From contig CAJNDS010002673.1 in assembly GCA_905221605.1 (NCBI GenBank), positions 1 to 64,000 of the forward strand: 64,000 nucleotides of DNA, read 5' to 3'. Origin of the DNA: Symbiodinium natans (lineage: Eukaryota > Sar > Dinophyceae > Suessiales > Symbiodiniaceae). The position numbers and the translations under genes were made by a program. The notes beneath the pieces are model-generated. The model was not told where the DNA came from. It did not search any database and saw only the letters and a list, made by a program, of their open reading frames with translations. Numbering within the stretch: position 1 is the stretch's first letter; every line of letters starts with the position of its first letter. Below, piece by piece: positions 1-37,123 of this stretch.

Positions 1-1
1 T

Positions 2-33
<32 letters not shown>
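1..33. repeat. Poly-G run at window start
   Basis: One T followed by about 32 consecutive G bases. It may be genuine simple sequence or a sequencing or assembly edge artefact. A similar G-run lies at 42018-42070. Confidence 0.8.
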
Positions 34-37
<4 letters not shown>

Positions 38-1125
38 TCGGGGCTTGTACTTGTACTTTGTGCGTAAAGGGCTTCCCGAAACCTGAAAAACCTAAAGCCT
101 TGAAAACACCCTAAACCCTAAACCCTAAACCCTAAACCCTAAACCCTAACTCGCAAATGTTTGATGTGACGCTCCTTGAGCTCAGAATTCTGCGTCCATG
201 AAGTGAAGAACAGGTTTCGGGATGAGCTTAAGCCACTACATCCTAAACCCTAAACCCTACACCCTGAACCCTGAACCCTGAACCCTAAACCCTAAACCCT
301 AAACCCTAAACCCATGCTTCTACTAAATGAATCCTGAAACCCTAAGCGTTTCTCGATTCACCAGCAACGCAACCGACGGCTTTCCCCCAAGTACCCGTTC
401 TGCTTTCAACGGCTTCAAGGTTTAGGGTTTAGGGTTTAGAATTTAGGGTTTAGGGTTTACGGCTACCTACAGAAACCTTGTACTTCACGAAGAATGAGTT
501 TGCCCAATGGGGTTTAGTTTCTCTCTTTGCCAGAGAAGGGAGCCCCTCACGGGCAGTTCTCTAAATTAGGTCCCCTTTTGGGCCCCTGCCCTATACAGCA
601 CGGCACCTTATAAGCAGGACCCCAAAAAGGGCCATCATTCGCAGAACTGCCCGCATGGCAGCGGTCGGCAATTCCATATGATGCATCTTAAGGATCAGTG
701 TTTGGGCTTGCCTGGCCCATAGCACCAGGCTCACAATGTTGTCAGGTTCATGTTCAGATTTCGTGCTCCAAATCCCGTGTGGACGGAAGAGTCCGAACGA
801 GGCCTTCAAATCCCCATCGGTGGATCAGTGGATCAGTTTTTGTCGCTGCTGGTTACAGGAGAAACCCTAAACCCGAAACCCGAAACCCTAAACCCTAAAC
901 CCTAAAAGGGTTTCAGGGATAAAGGCAACCTGTGAGTGGCCTGGATGCAAATGGGATAAAGGCTACTGTGATGGCTGCCTGGTAGGGTTGAGGGTTTGGT
1001 GCTTCACCCCTCCTTGCGTAGTGGTGGGGGGAAGTTATACCCAAAACCCTAAACCCTAAACTCTAAACCCCAAACCCTAAACCCTAAACCCCCCGGACTT
1101 TGGTCTTGTGAAGCCTCTGATGCAG

Positions 1126-1167
1126 GTTTCCCTCAGAAACGAGAAGCAGCTACGGATCAAGGCTGAG
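1126..1167 (+). CDS. Putative internal exon, coiled-coil-like
   Basis: The island starts after an AG acceptor (TGATGCAG) and reads through as VSLRNEKQLRIKAE, a charged heptad-like peptide. It ends before a possible GC donor (GAG|GCGCAT) that leads within 10 bases into a TTTAGGG array. A CCCTAAA array lies upstream. The host gene is not recognised. The evidence is only an open frame, splice-like borders and composition like other islands in the window; chance openness cannot be excluded for 42 nt. Confidence 0.3.
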
Positions 1168-1954
1168 GCGCATATATTAGGGTTTAGGGTTTAGGGTTTA
1201 GGGTTTAGGGTTTAGGGTGGGGCAGGGCGAGGAGGGTTTAGAGGCTTTCCAGGCATTCGATATACTGGGGTTTATTCAGAGGTTATAGGGTTCCTAAGGA
1301 TTATAAGGTTTGTAGGGTTTATGGGTTTGTAGGGTTTAAAGGGTTTATAGGGTTTGTAGGGGTTTACAGGGTTTGTAGGGGTTTCTAGGGTTTTATCGGG
1401 TTGACATGGTTTATAGGGTTTATAGGTTTCTTAGGGTTTGCGGGGGTTTCTCAGGTTTTACAGGGTTTGCAGGGTTTACAGGCTTTATAGGGTTGATAGT
1501 GTTTTAGGGTGTAGGCAAAGGCTAGTGGTGCCAGGGGACCCTTGCTGTTGTAATGCCGGCACCAGCAACATCATTCAGCTCCGCTCCTGCAAAACATGTG
1601 ATGGCGATGACTCTAAACCCTTAACCCTAATTTGGGCCGTGTTGGTCTTACTTCATTCGCAATATCTGACTCAGAATAGTTGCTGCTGGCCTCATTGCGC
1701 AACTTGGCTAGGTGGACCGTTAGTACAACTTTAGCACTTTCTAAGTTTTGGGGTTCCTCGTATTATATTAAGGGAGCTAAAAGTTGAAAAAAATCATTGG
1801 GGGTTAAAGCACAACCAAGTTGGTGTGTGGTTACCAGGCTGCCCTTTTAACCTTGAAGGGGTTCCAGGCGCCCGAAACCCTAAATCCTAAACCCGAAGCT
1901 CTTTTTCCCGACGTCGTACACTCGAAGCCCCAAATGGTTTAGGGTCATGGGTTT

Positions 1955-2124
1955 ACCTGAAGGTTCATGGGTAGTTATTCGCACCCTAAGGTTATACTAT
2001 AGGGAGTTTTGAGTCTCTGAAGGTGTGAATATGGCTTGTTTTGAGTACCTCTTAAGGTTTCAATCTTTAGTATGGCCTTACTTTTTAACCCTACTTTTTA
2101 CATACCCATGAACCGTCAAGTAGG
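1955..2124. repeat. MITE-like inverted repeat, GGTTCATGG family (copy 1)
   Basis: The left end contains GAAGGTTCATGGGTAG and the right end its imperfect complement, CTACCCATGAACCGTCAAG-like. It belongs to the same family as copies near 3011, 34204, 38705, 39214, 45869, 46476, 55950 and 63235. No ORF lies inside, so it is a non-autonomous hairpin element. Confidence 0.6.
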
Positions 2125-2390
2125 ATTTAGGGATTGGGTTTAGGATGGTGTCAAGCTTTAAGGGACTACAGGAGGGACCCTTATAAGGGACCTTAGGGGT
2201 CATTTAGGGGCTACTTAGGTATTGAGGGACTCGATAAGGTCTATATAGGGTTTTTCTAGGGGGCAACGAGACTCAGGGCCCCTTCTAGGGTTCCCTCCTT
2301 AGCCCTAAACCCTAAACCCTAAACCCTAAACCCTAAACCCTAAACCCTAAACCCTAATCAAGTATCCTTATACCCTTGAATCTTGGGTAG

Positions 2391-2476
2391 GCCGCCTTGG
2401 ACACGGCCAAGTTGGCTCGGGAGGCGGGGTGCTCAGGGACTTGCGCCAAGACCCCGGAGGCGGACACCGATAGAAG
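2391..2476 (+). CDS. Putative internal exon between telomere-type arrays
   Basis: A CCCTAAA array (2303-2356) is followed by an AG acceptor (CTTGGGTAG) and an 86-nt open island reading AALDTAKLAREAGCSGTCAK and onward. It ends at GAAG|GTTAGGGTTTAGGG, where a GT donor is the first base pair of the TTTAGGG array. The frame has no stop. The protein family is not recognised; the helical, charged composition resembles the other islands. The exon call is inference from frame and splice signals. Confidence 0.4.
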
Positions 2477-3010
2477 GTTAGGGTTTAGGGTTTAGGGTTT
2501 AGGGTTTAGGGGAATACGCAAGGTATGGGATCGAGCTTAGGATAATAAGGGACCCCTAATGGAATCCCCCAAATACTAGGGATACCCCTCATAATAAGGA
2601 CCCCAATAACGTACCCCTAATATCACAAGCCCTTGGACCCTAAACGCTAGGAACCTTGTGAAGCCTTATAAGACCCTATAAGCCCCTTTTCACCTTGCAA
2701 ACCCTATAAGCCCGACACACCCCGAACACCCGAAGCCCTAAACACCCTTCAACACTAAGCCCTTAATTCCCTAAGCCTTAAAACCCTCCCATAACCCCTA
2801 AACCCTAAACTCCCTAAACCCTAAACTCCCTAAACCCCTAACCCCTAAACCCTAAACCCTAAACCCTGAACCCTAAACCCTAAACCCCGCTTGGGCGTTG
2901 GGCCGGAGCTGTTAGGCGGTCTCAGCAGCCGATCTCTGCGGCTTCGGGCTTACAGTTGGGTTTAGGGTTTAGGGTCTAGGGTCTAGGGTCTAGGGTTTAG
3001 GGTTTGAGGA

Positions 3011-3134
3011 TACTTCAAGGTTCATGGGCACTTGCAAGTAGGGTTATAGGCAAGGTAACCTATATTGCAATCTGTTAACCTGAATTATGGTACTTCATAC
3101 CCTACTTATGCATGCCCATGAAACTACAAGTAGG
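3011..3134. repeat. MITE-like inverted repeat, GGTTCATGG family (copy 2)
   Basis: The left arm contains TTCAAGGTTCATGGGCA and the right arm GCCCATGAAACTACAAGTAG. The internal AAGTAGGGTTATAGG motif is shared with other copies. It is non-coding. Confidence 0.6.
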
Positions 3135-3660
3135 GTTTAAGGGGTTATACAGGGTTTAGAAAGACAAAGATGCGCGGGCACACGCACGCGTGTACATACG
3201 CGACCATATCTTAAAGAACTTTTGACATGAACTGCAGTTCCATCTTTATACCCACTTCTTCATTCTGTTGTATAATCATGCAGCACCAGAGAACTGCAAC
3301 CCTATCAGGCCTAAACGCCTACTCCGGGTCAGATAGGCAGGTGGCGTTCAAAAGCAACCCAAAATCCTTCCTGCACCTCTAAACCCCTTACAAGCCCTCA
3401 ACCGCTTCTGAGCCCTAAACCCATCCCCAACGCCCCGAACTGAGCTGGCCCTTAGGATATATAGAGTTGATTTTTGGCAACAAGGGGAGCATATCAAGGA
3501 ACACTTCGGGTTTCAATGGGGCCAACCTAGCCGCTAAACCCTAAACCCTAAACCCTAAACCCCAAACCCCAAACCCTAAACCCTAAACCCTAAGCCCTAA
3601 CCCTGGGCGGTCCAGGCCGGCGCTGCGGAGAGCAGGCTGCGGGACGGAGCTGGGAGATGC

Positions 3661-3910
3661 TCCAGGCTTTAGGTTTGGGGTGTAGGGTTTAGGGTTTAGG
3701 GTTTAGGGTTTTAGGGTTTAGGGTTTTAGGGTTTAGGGTTTTAGGGTTTAGGGTTTAGGGTTTTAGGGTTTAGGGTTTAAGGTTTAGGGTTTTAGGGTTT
3801 AGGGTTTAGGGTTCAGAGTTTTAGGGTTTAGGGTTTTAGGGTTTAAGGTTTAAGGTTTTAGGGTTTTAGGGTTTAAGGGCTTAGGGTTCAGAGTTTTAGG
3901 GTTTAGGGTT
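3661..3910. repeat. Long degenerate TTTAGGG array
   Basis: About 250 bp of TTTAGGG mixed with TTTTAGGG, TTTAAGG and TTCAGAG variants. It follows an island (about 3619-3664) that has AG and GC splice-like borders and is preceded by a CCCTAAA array. Confidence 0.85.
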
Positions 3911-4379
3911 TTTAGTTCTAGGGTTCATGGGTTTTAGGCTTGTTATAGGGTGTCGGACCATCTTCCAGTCAACATAGGGAATGCTTGGGCCTTAAAGTAT
4001 CTCCTATAGGGGGACTTTGGGGCTCAAAGTATGCAAGAATGAGGTACATGGAGTTTAGGGTTTAGGGTTTAGGGTTTAGGGTTTAGGGTTTAGGGTCTAG
4101 GGTCTAGGGTCTAGGGTCAGGGCACAGGGGAGAATACTACTGTCAGGTGATTTTGTGGCCTTGATTTGCACCCTCGTCACTTTATGTTGGGCCCTACATG
4201 TCAGAATCAAGTATCACAACATCCCTCTCGCCGTTGTGCAAGAGGATGCCTTGTCTTGTCAACCTCGTGGTCTGTGCTGGCTTTAGGGTTTAGGGCTTAC
4301 GGTTTTGGGTAAGTGTTAGGATGTGGCGCACAGGTCAGGTTTCATGTTGGATGTGTAGCTGCCTCTCCGTACCTTCCAG

Positions 4380-4463
4380 AGCAGGCAGACAAACACGGCC
4401 GAGTTGGAGGAAGCCATCGGCAAAGTGGCCGAGCTCGAGGAACCGCAGGGACTGCGCTATGAG
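4380..4463 (+). CDS. Putative coiled-coil exon a
   Basis: After the pyrimidine-rich acceptor CCGTACCTTCCAG, 84 nt (28 codons) read in phase 0 with the strongly coiled-coil segment AELEEAIGKVAELEE. The donor is TATGAG|GTAGCC; an alternative donor lies 19 bases later at the start of the TTTAGGG array. The next island (4543-4607) continues in the same phase. The regular E/L/A heptads argue for a real protein, but the full gene is not visible and the family is not identified. Confidence 0.5.
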
Positions 4464-4542
4464 GTAGCCCAGCTTGTGGTGGGTTTAGGGTTTAGGGTTT
4501 AGGGTTTAGGGTTTAGGGTTTAGGGTTTAGGGAAACGTGCAG
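4464..4542 (+). repeat. Probable intron consisting mainly of TTTAGGG repeats
   Basis: Between two phase-compatible coiled-coil islands lie 79 nt starting GTAGCC. They hold seven tandem TTTAGGG units and end GAAACGTGCAG. If the flanking exons are right, most of this intron is telomere-type repeat. Confidence 0.45.
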
Positions 4543-4607
4543 AGCAAGGCCCAGCGCTTAACGCAGCAGGTCGTGACAGAGTTGCCTGCGCCGTCCGTCC
4601 GCCGTAG
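4543..4607 (+). CDS. Putative coiled-coil exon b
   Basis: The acceptor GTGCAG follows directly after the TTTAGGG array. The 65-nt open island reads SKAQRLTQQVVTELPAPSVR in phase 0, matching the phase in which the previous exon (4380-4463) ends. The donor is CGTAG|GTGCGT. It is a probable continuation of the same unidentified coiled-coil protein. Confidence 0.45.
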
Positions 4608-4689
4608 GTGCGTTGCAAGACAGAGGGGTAGATCCGAAACCCTAAGCCCTAAGCCCTAATCCCTAAACCCTAGCCTTATAAGCCCTCAG

Positions 4690-4774
4690 GACATGCTGGA
4701 GAAGCAGGAAAAAGACTTTCAAGAGCAGCGGCGTGGGTCCCAAGATGAGGATGGACAGGGCAACCCATCTGAAG
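4690..4774 (+). CDS. Putative coiled-coil exon c
   Basis: The acceptor TAAGCCCTCAG is preceded by CCCTAA-type repeats. The 85-nt open island reads DMLEKQEKDFQEQRRGSQDE and onward, and the donor is GAAG|GTGGGT. It is charged and helical, like the two exons before it. Phase with exon b is not continuous in the simplest model, so an exon may be missing or a border may be wrong. Confidence 0.45.
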
Positions 4775-5072
4775 GTGGGTTCAGGGCTTCTAAGGCCTTA
4801 GGGTTCGGGGTTTAGGGTTTAGCGTTTAGGGTGATTAGGGTTTAGGACACACTGGGAGGTATGTGGGAGCCTGAACCCCGAAAAGTATCTCACGCTCAGG
4901 CGCGAGAAGGCAACGGATGGGGGCACTTTTAGTGATTGGGTTTTACTTTTACGCAGGGTTTCGGATGAGCCCAAGTGTTGCCGTGTGTACACTGCCGGCC
5001 TTTGGCTGCAGCATCCTCACCACGTCATAGCTTTGCGCCCTACCTCCTGCGCCCCCTTTTCTCGTGTCCTCA

Positions 5073-5074
5073 AG
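5073..5074 (+). promoter_or_regulatory. Possible trans-splice acceptor before tubulin copy 1
   Basis: A pyrimidine-rich stretch ends in CCTCAAG two bases before the start ATG. The same context precedes copies 2 (AG at 12432-12433) and 3 (29632-29633). Dinoflagellate mRNAs are generally trans-spliced with a leader, so this AG is a candidate acceptor. No experimental evidence is available here. Confidence 0.3.
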
Positions 5075-5076
5075 CC

Positions 5077-11725
<6,649 letters not shown>

Positions 11726-12435
11726 GGGCTCAGCTGCTTGCCAGGGTCCCCACAAATAACAAGCCGGGCCTGACGCCTGAGTCGCGCATGGATGGTGCAG
11801 ACCTTCTGAGGCCGCAACTCTCGCGACGGGGCCAGGGCGAATTTAACCTTTGCTTGCGCTTTCAAGAAAATCTTGAAAGCTTACTGAACATATCTGACAT
11901 ATATCTATCTGAACGATCTGCTCTCCCACAGGTGCGCGAGCACAGCTGTGTTGTATAGCCAGCAGCCAAAACAGATCGAGGCGATCGCTCAGCGAGCTTC
12001 TCTCATGAACTGCGATCATCTGCGATCTTATCTATGATCATCTGACATCCGGCAGCGCACGGCCTGTTCACGTATTCACGTCTCCCAAGACAGTCCAGTA
12101 CTCGTCGGAGTTTTGGGATGCAGAGGTTGGATGTTTTGGAGTTCCATCCTTTTTTTGTTGCTCGCACCAAGGGTCCGTGCGGCATTCACTGTAGCACGAC
12201 CTCAGCCCAGCACTTGTATACACTTCTAAGATGTTCTAGCAAGGAACCTCGAATGAGAAGGAGTTGGTTTGGATGTGCCAAGCCTGCTGTGTTTGAGTTC
12301 AGGCTAAGCTGCTGGCGCACGTGCTCAGTGCAACAAAGCAAGTTTCTCCCCTGCCGACCTTTGGCTACAGCGCGCCCGCCACGTCATAGCTTTGCGCCCC
12401 ACCTCCTGCGCCCCAGTTCATCGTGTCCTCAAGCC
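11726..12435. other. Intergenic spacer, tubulin copies 1-2
   Basis: About 710 bp, closely matched by the spacer 28914-29635. It contains short direct and inverted motifs (CTTTCAAGAAAATCTTGAAAG hairpin at 11859-11879, ATCATCTGCGATCTTATCTATGATCATCTG near 12014) and no ORF or TATA-like signal that I recognise. It probably carries the 3' UTR of one gene and the 5' region of the next. Confidence 0.6.
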
Positions 12436-28913
<16,478 letters not shown>

Positions 28914-29635
28914 GGGCTCAGCTGCTTGCCAGGGTCCCCACAAATAACAAGCCGGGCCTGACGCCTGAGTCGCGCATGGATGGTGCAGACCTTCTGAGGC
29001 CGCAACTCTCGCGACGGGGCCAGGGCGAATTTAACCTTTGCTTGCGCTTTCAAGAAAATCTTGAAAGCTTACTGAACATATCTGACATATATCTATCTGA
29101 ACGATCTGCTCTCCCACAGGTGCGCGAGCACAGCTGTGTTGTATAGCCAGCAGCCAAAACAGATCGAGGCGATCGCTCAGCGAGCTTCATGAATTGCGAT
29201 CATCTGCGATCTTATCTATGATCATCTGACATCCGGCAGCGCACGGCCTGTTCACGTATTCACGTCTCCCAAGACAGTCCAGTACTCGTCGGAGTTTGGG
29301 CACCATCTGCAGGATGCAGAGGTTGGATGTTTTGGAGTTCCATCCTTTTTTTGTTGCTCGCACCAAGGGTCCGTGCGGCATTCACTGTAGCACGACCTCA
29401 GCCCAGCACTTGTATACACTTCTAAGATGTTCTAGAAAGGAACCTCGAATGAGAAGGAGTTGGTTTGGATGTGCCAAGCCTGCTGTGTTTGAGTTCAGGC
29501 TAAGCTGCTGGCGCACGTGCTCAGTGCAACAAAGCTAGCAAGTTTCTCCCCTGCCGACCTTTGGCTACAGCGCGCCCGCCACGTCATAGCTTTGCGCCCC
29601 ACCTCCTGCGCCCCAGTTCATCGTGTCCTCAAGCC
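28914..29635. other. Intergenic spacer, tubulin copies 2-3
   Basis: About 720 bp, nearly identical to 11726-12435 with small indels (for example an added GCACCATCTGCAG around 29300). No gene is seen. Confidence 0.6.
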
Positions 29636-33345
<3,710 letters not shown>

Positions 33346-33524
33346 GGGCTCAGCTGCTTGCCAGGGTCCCTACAAATAACAAGCCGGGCCTGACGCGTGA
33401 GTCGCGCATGGATGGTGCAGACCTTCTGAGGCCGCAACTCTCGCGACGGGGCCCAGGGCGAATTTAACCTTTGCTCGCGCTTTCAAGAAGACCTTGAAAG
33501 TAGACTGGACATGTCTGACATGTC

Positions 33525-33556
33525 TAAACCCTAAACCCTAAACCCTAAAACCCTAA
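33525..33556. repeat. CCCTAAA array inserted in the 3' flank of tubulin copy 3
   Basis: Copies 1 and 2 read TTACTGAACATATCTGAC here. Copy 3 has GACATGTCT, then CTAAACCC units including one CCCTAAAA, then GTCTGAACATATCT. GTCT on both sides may be a small target duplication or filler. Confidence 0.8.
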
Positions 33557-33569
33557 AGTCTGAACATAT

Positions 33570-34570
33570 CTAATGATCTGATCTCCCACAGGTGCGCGCG
33601 CCCCGCTGTGATGTATAGTCAGCCAGAAGGCAAGATGATGGCCTTGCAGCGGCGCTCGTAGCAATCTCCTTACAGTTGGCTCGCAGGGAATGAGGGAAGT
33701 AGGGACCTATGTGTACCCTTAAAGGGATTATTATAGGGTACCTCATTTTCCCATTCCCTACTAACCAGCAGTAAGTCTCCAAAACCCGAAGGCCAGGCCA
33801 TTGACTTTGTTCAGCAACCCTAAACCCTAAACCCTAAACCCTAAACCCTAAACCCTAAACCCTAAACCCTAACAATGGCTCGGTGGAGTGCTAGGGTGGC
33901 AAAAAAAAAAAAAGAAATCCTTGTAGCCTGAGTCTGGGAATGGTTGGAAGGAAAGGGTTTAGGGTTTAGGGTTTAGGGTTTAGGGTTTAGGGTTTAGGGT
34001 TTAGGGTTTAGGGTTTAGGGTTTAGGGTTTAGGGTTTAGGGTTTAGGGTTCCTTAACCCTAAACTCTATAGGCCCTAATTCCTAAACCCGAAACCCTAAA
34101 GCCGGTCTTAAAAGGGAAGTGCAACCGTAATCGCCCCTGGAACAGAAGTGAGGGTTTAGAGGGTCGAGGGCGGGCTTCTTGCCCGGCCTGGAGTCAAAAG
34201 GGCTTACTTGAAGGTTCATGTAAGTAGGGTCATAAGTAACCTATATTGTTACCCTACTTGAGGTACTTACATCCTACTGTTAACTGCCAATGAACCTTCA
34301 AGTAAATTGTAGGGTTGAGGGCCGTGGGTGTTGACGGTGTGCGCCTTTTTTTGGGTACAGGGTGACTCTAGGCGGTAAGCTGCAACACCTTAATCTCGTC
34401 TTTGTGTGGGTGAATGTCTTGCCTGCCTGTGTGCGAGCGTGAGGGTCGAAACCTTGTCTGGTCTGGAACTTTCATAGAACAGACCATGCAAGGGGGCGGT
34501 CAGTTCAGCTTTAAGATCCCTAAACCCTAAGCCCTAAACCCTAAACTCCAAAGCCCTGTTACCACCCGAG
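33570..34570. repeat. Telomere-type arrays and spacers after the tubulin cluster
   Basis: CCCTAAA array 33817-33872, a short island with an AG acceptor (TTGTAG|CCTGAG), then a long TTTAGGG array 33955-34049. At 34204-34305 lies a GGTTCATGG-family hairpin. No complete gene is visible. Confidence 0.8.
34204..34305. repeat. MITE-like inverted repeat, GGTTCATGG family (copy 3)
   Basis: ACTTGAAGGTTCATG at the left and TGAACCTTCAAGT at the right form a near-perfect terminal inverted repeat around about 70 bp containing AAGTAGGGTCATAAGTAACC. Confidence 0.75.
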
Positions 34571-34625
34571 GCTTGCGCTCGAGGCCGCACCCGACGAAGC
34601 CATGCGCAGAGTGGCTCAGCTCGAG
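34571..34625 (+). CDS. Putative coiled-coil exon d
   Basis: After the AG of ACCACCCGAG, the island reads LALEAAPDEAMRRVAQLEA. A possible GC donor (GAG|GCGAGG) is followed 30 bases later by a TTTAGGG array. Composition is like the coiled-coil islands at 4380-4774, 36880 and 37805. The host gene is not recognised. Confidence 0.35.
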
Positions 34626-35336
34626 GCGAGGGGCCTTACCTTAGGGCTTAGGGTTTAGGGTTTAGGGTTTGGGGTTTAGGGTTTTTTGGTGTAGGGTTTA
34701 GGGTTTTTAAAAAGGAGGCGAAGCTGAGAAACACAAATACTGGCCAGCAGTCGACGAAGCTTATAGCTTCTGACTATTGCCGCGCGTCGATTGTTTCGAG
34801 CTTTTTGGAAAGTAGGAAAACATCGTAAACACAAGCACTCGCGGTGAAGGCTAACAGGAAGTATGCGTTATGTTGGGATGCATAACTTGTGGTCTGTGGG
34901 CTAAAGCCCTAAACCCCCATAAACCCTAGCGTGCTTAAATCTTGCATTACCGGTTGCTTGTCCGAGTTATGCAAGTCGAGTCGTAGTGGGAGCGAAGCCA
35001 CAGGAGTCCAGGTTTTGTGGGGAATAGGTTCATTCGGGTAGTTATGAGTAGGGTTTAGGGTTTAGGGATCGAAGGGTTTAGGGTGTAAGGTTTTGGGTTT
35101 ATTGGAATTTCTTGGTTGCTGGGTAAGTAGTCATAAGTACGGCTGTAAGTGCCTCAGTCAAGGTTATTCCTATCTCCAATTAGAACGACCCCTGAAGTAC
35201 CCAAAACAAAATGGCCTCCGGACTTTTGATGTTGGTGTACTTTGAGGCACGAACCCTAAACCCTAAACCCTCAAGGCGGGCACCTTCGGAGGTTTGAAGG
35301 TCAACGTTTAGGGTTTTGAGTTTTGGGTTTCGGGTT

Positions 35337-35520
35337 CAAGGCTTCAAGGCTTCAAGGCTTCAAGGCTTCAAGGCTTCAAGGCTTCAAGGCTTCAAGGCTT
35401 CAAGGCTTCAAGGCTGCAAGGCTTCAAGGCTTCAAGGCTTCAAGGCTTCAAGGCTTCAAGGCTTCAAGGCTTCAAGGCTTCAAGGCTTCAAGGCTTCAAG
35501 GCTTCAAGGCTTCAAGGCTT
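35337..35520. repeat. (CAAGGCTT)23 octamer minisatellite
   Basis: Twenty-three 8-bp units with a single G variant near 35415. The open frames across it (KASRLQGF periods) are a by-product of 8-bp periodicity. Confidence 0.95.
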
Positions 35521-36595
35521 CAGCGTGCTCTTGAAAATCTGCGATGGCTAGCTTCTGAGCAGAGTGCCCACAGTGTTCACAGGCACGATGTTGCATAAGA
35601 AAGAATGGTTCTAGGGCTCAAACAAGGGTGTTTTTGACCCCCATGTCCTGCCAAAAGGGTGTTTTCTGACCCCTATGTCCTGATGTCAGGATGATAAAAC
35701 ATCCTGAGATTTGGCGGGGAATGAGCCCTTGTGGTTCAAAGCGGGTCTACGCGAGTCAGGCGATCTATGGCCACCTCTCCCAAATATGAGCTTGTGGTTG
35801 AATTGACTAAGCGGCTTCGTCCAGTAAGTGTCCCTTGGAGGGGTTACTGGAATTGTCAGGATGATATGATTTTGGGGTATCTTGGGGGGACCCTAAACCC
35901 TGACAATAGTAAAACGGCTTAATCCAGCCTGCATGTCGGCGAGGAGTTGATGCGACAGCGAGGGACGGAAGCGGAGGATGCAAAGCCCGGTCCTCAATGC
36001 CATCTTGGCCCCTAAACCTAAAGCCTAAGCCGGGTGGGGGTACCACTGGTTAGGCGTTCGAACCTTTTTCGGTCCGGTTTTCTACGGTTCGTACCCGGTT
36101 CGGTTCGCTCTCGTTTTGTTTCCGTATCGGTTCGGTTCCTGCAGTTCCGCTTCCCGATTCGCGGTTCGGTTCCGCGGCTTTCCTGTTATCCTATGAATAT
36201 GTTTGTATGTATCTGTGTATATATATATATATATATACGTGCTTAACCTCTGAATAGATACACATATTTATATACATATGATTAACTTATGAATATATAT
36301 ATATATATATACACATAAACTCGATCTCAGAAAGCTTGAGGGCATGCTTAGTCATCTTGTTGTTGGGCTGACGGGCTTTTTTCTAAGTTAGGGAAGGGTC
36401 TAGGTTTTAGGGTTCAGGGTTTAGGGTAAAGCCCCCCTAGCCCCCATACCCTCAGCAGAATTGCACCTAGGTACATGATGTTGGACCCACTTGGGGAGGG
36501 ATGTCTTCTAAAAAAGAAAAGTTTCACGTAGGGGGGTCAGGCGAGGTCCTCTACGGAGACATGCGCAAGAATACTTCCGGCTCCATTCCTTGCAG
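35521..36595. other. Spacer with no supported gene
   Basis: Contains two near copies of a short GGGTGTTTT-TGACCCC-ATGTCCTG segment (35627-35683), (AT)n tracts near 36219 and 36296, and few telomere-type units. ORFs are short and show no recognisable domain. Confidence 0.5.
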
Positions 36596-36811
36596 GAAGG
36601 GGCTTGGAGATTGGGGTGTGCTTGCCCTCCCTTCTTTTTAAGGTCGTTCATTCGGGAGCGTACAGAAGTTCCAAGAAAACCCCCTGCCCATGCTCCTCAT
36701 TCGGTTGACTTGGGCCCCTCTGATTCAAACTCGAAGCTGAGGGCCAGGGAGCTGTCATCCTGCCACAAGTACTCTGGGCTTAGTTACAGCCCTGAAGCCC
36801 TTGAACCCTGA
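36596..36811 (+). CDS. Possible terminal exon
   Basis: The acceptor CCATTCCTTGCAG is followed by 72 open codons including FIRERTEVPRKPPAHAPHS, then TGA. Composition is plausible for a disordered C-terminus. There is no family match by eye and no confirmed partner exon. Confidence 0.25.
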   Translation, partial: EGAWRLGCACPPFFLRSFIRERTEVPRKPPAHAPHSVDLGPSDSNSKLRARELSSCHKYSGLSYSPEALEP

Positions 36812-36879
36812 AACCCTTAAATTAAAGGCTTTAAGGCTTACTAGATCCTAAACCCCATCCCAGAAGACTGCCACTGCAG

Positions 36880-36978
36880 TCGCCGGAGGCGGGCTTTGAC
36901 CGAGAAGGTCTCGCAAGCATCTGCCAGGGTCAGGGAACTCGAGGACACTTGCCTGGGGCACAACGATCTTCCCTTAAA
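36880..36978 (+). CDS. Putative coiled-coil exon e
   Basis: The acceptor CCACTGCAG precedes 99 open nt reading RRRRALTEKVSQASARVREL and EDTCLGHND. The donor AA|GTTTTAGGG falls inside the first TTTTAGGG repeat. Strong heptad character supports an exon; the gene is not identified. Confidence 0.45.
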
Positions 36979-37123
36979 GTTTTAGGGTTTGGGGTTTAGG
37001 GGGAGGGCAAACCCACACCGCAGTCCCTCTTCAGAAAAGGGTTTAGGGGTTTAAGGGTTTAAATTTGGGGTTAAGGGTTTACGGACAGGACAGGCACGTA
37101 GGGGTCCAGGGTGCATGTCACAG

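Larger units (their letters stand above)
34..5076. repeat. Telomere-repeat-rich region upstream of the tubulin array
   Basis: Short arrays of CCCTAAA (for example 111-148, 242-313, 868-905, 2303-2356, 2830-2886, 3533-3604) alternate with arrays of the complement TTTAGGG (421-458, 1170-1217, 2477-2511, 2957-3005, 3661-3910, 4051-4115, 4483-4531). Degenerate forms (TTTTAGGG, CTAGGGT, CCCTGAA) are common. The islands between CCCTAAA on the left and TTTAGGG on the right are short (about 60-155 bp), GC-rich and often open for translation. The spacers of the other polarity are longer and less GC-rich. No long ORF is present. Exon-like islands are annotated separately; the rest shows nothing I can call a gene. 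Confidence 0.85.

Noticed and set aside
5070-5076. CCTCAAG before tubulin ATGs as a retained spliced-leader relic from mRNA retroposition
   Set aside because: Only CTCAAG matches, and the tubulin genes keep all introns, so they are not retroposed copies.
35205-35225. CAAAATGGCC as a relic of the dinoflagellate spliced leader (reverse strand)
   Set aside because: Only about nine bases match the leader core, too few to support a relic.
35316-35598. ORFs made of KASRLQGF repeats
   Set aside because: An 8-bp repeat is open in several frames by chance; translation simply reflects the octamer.
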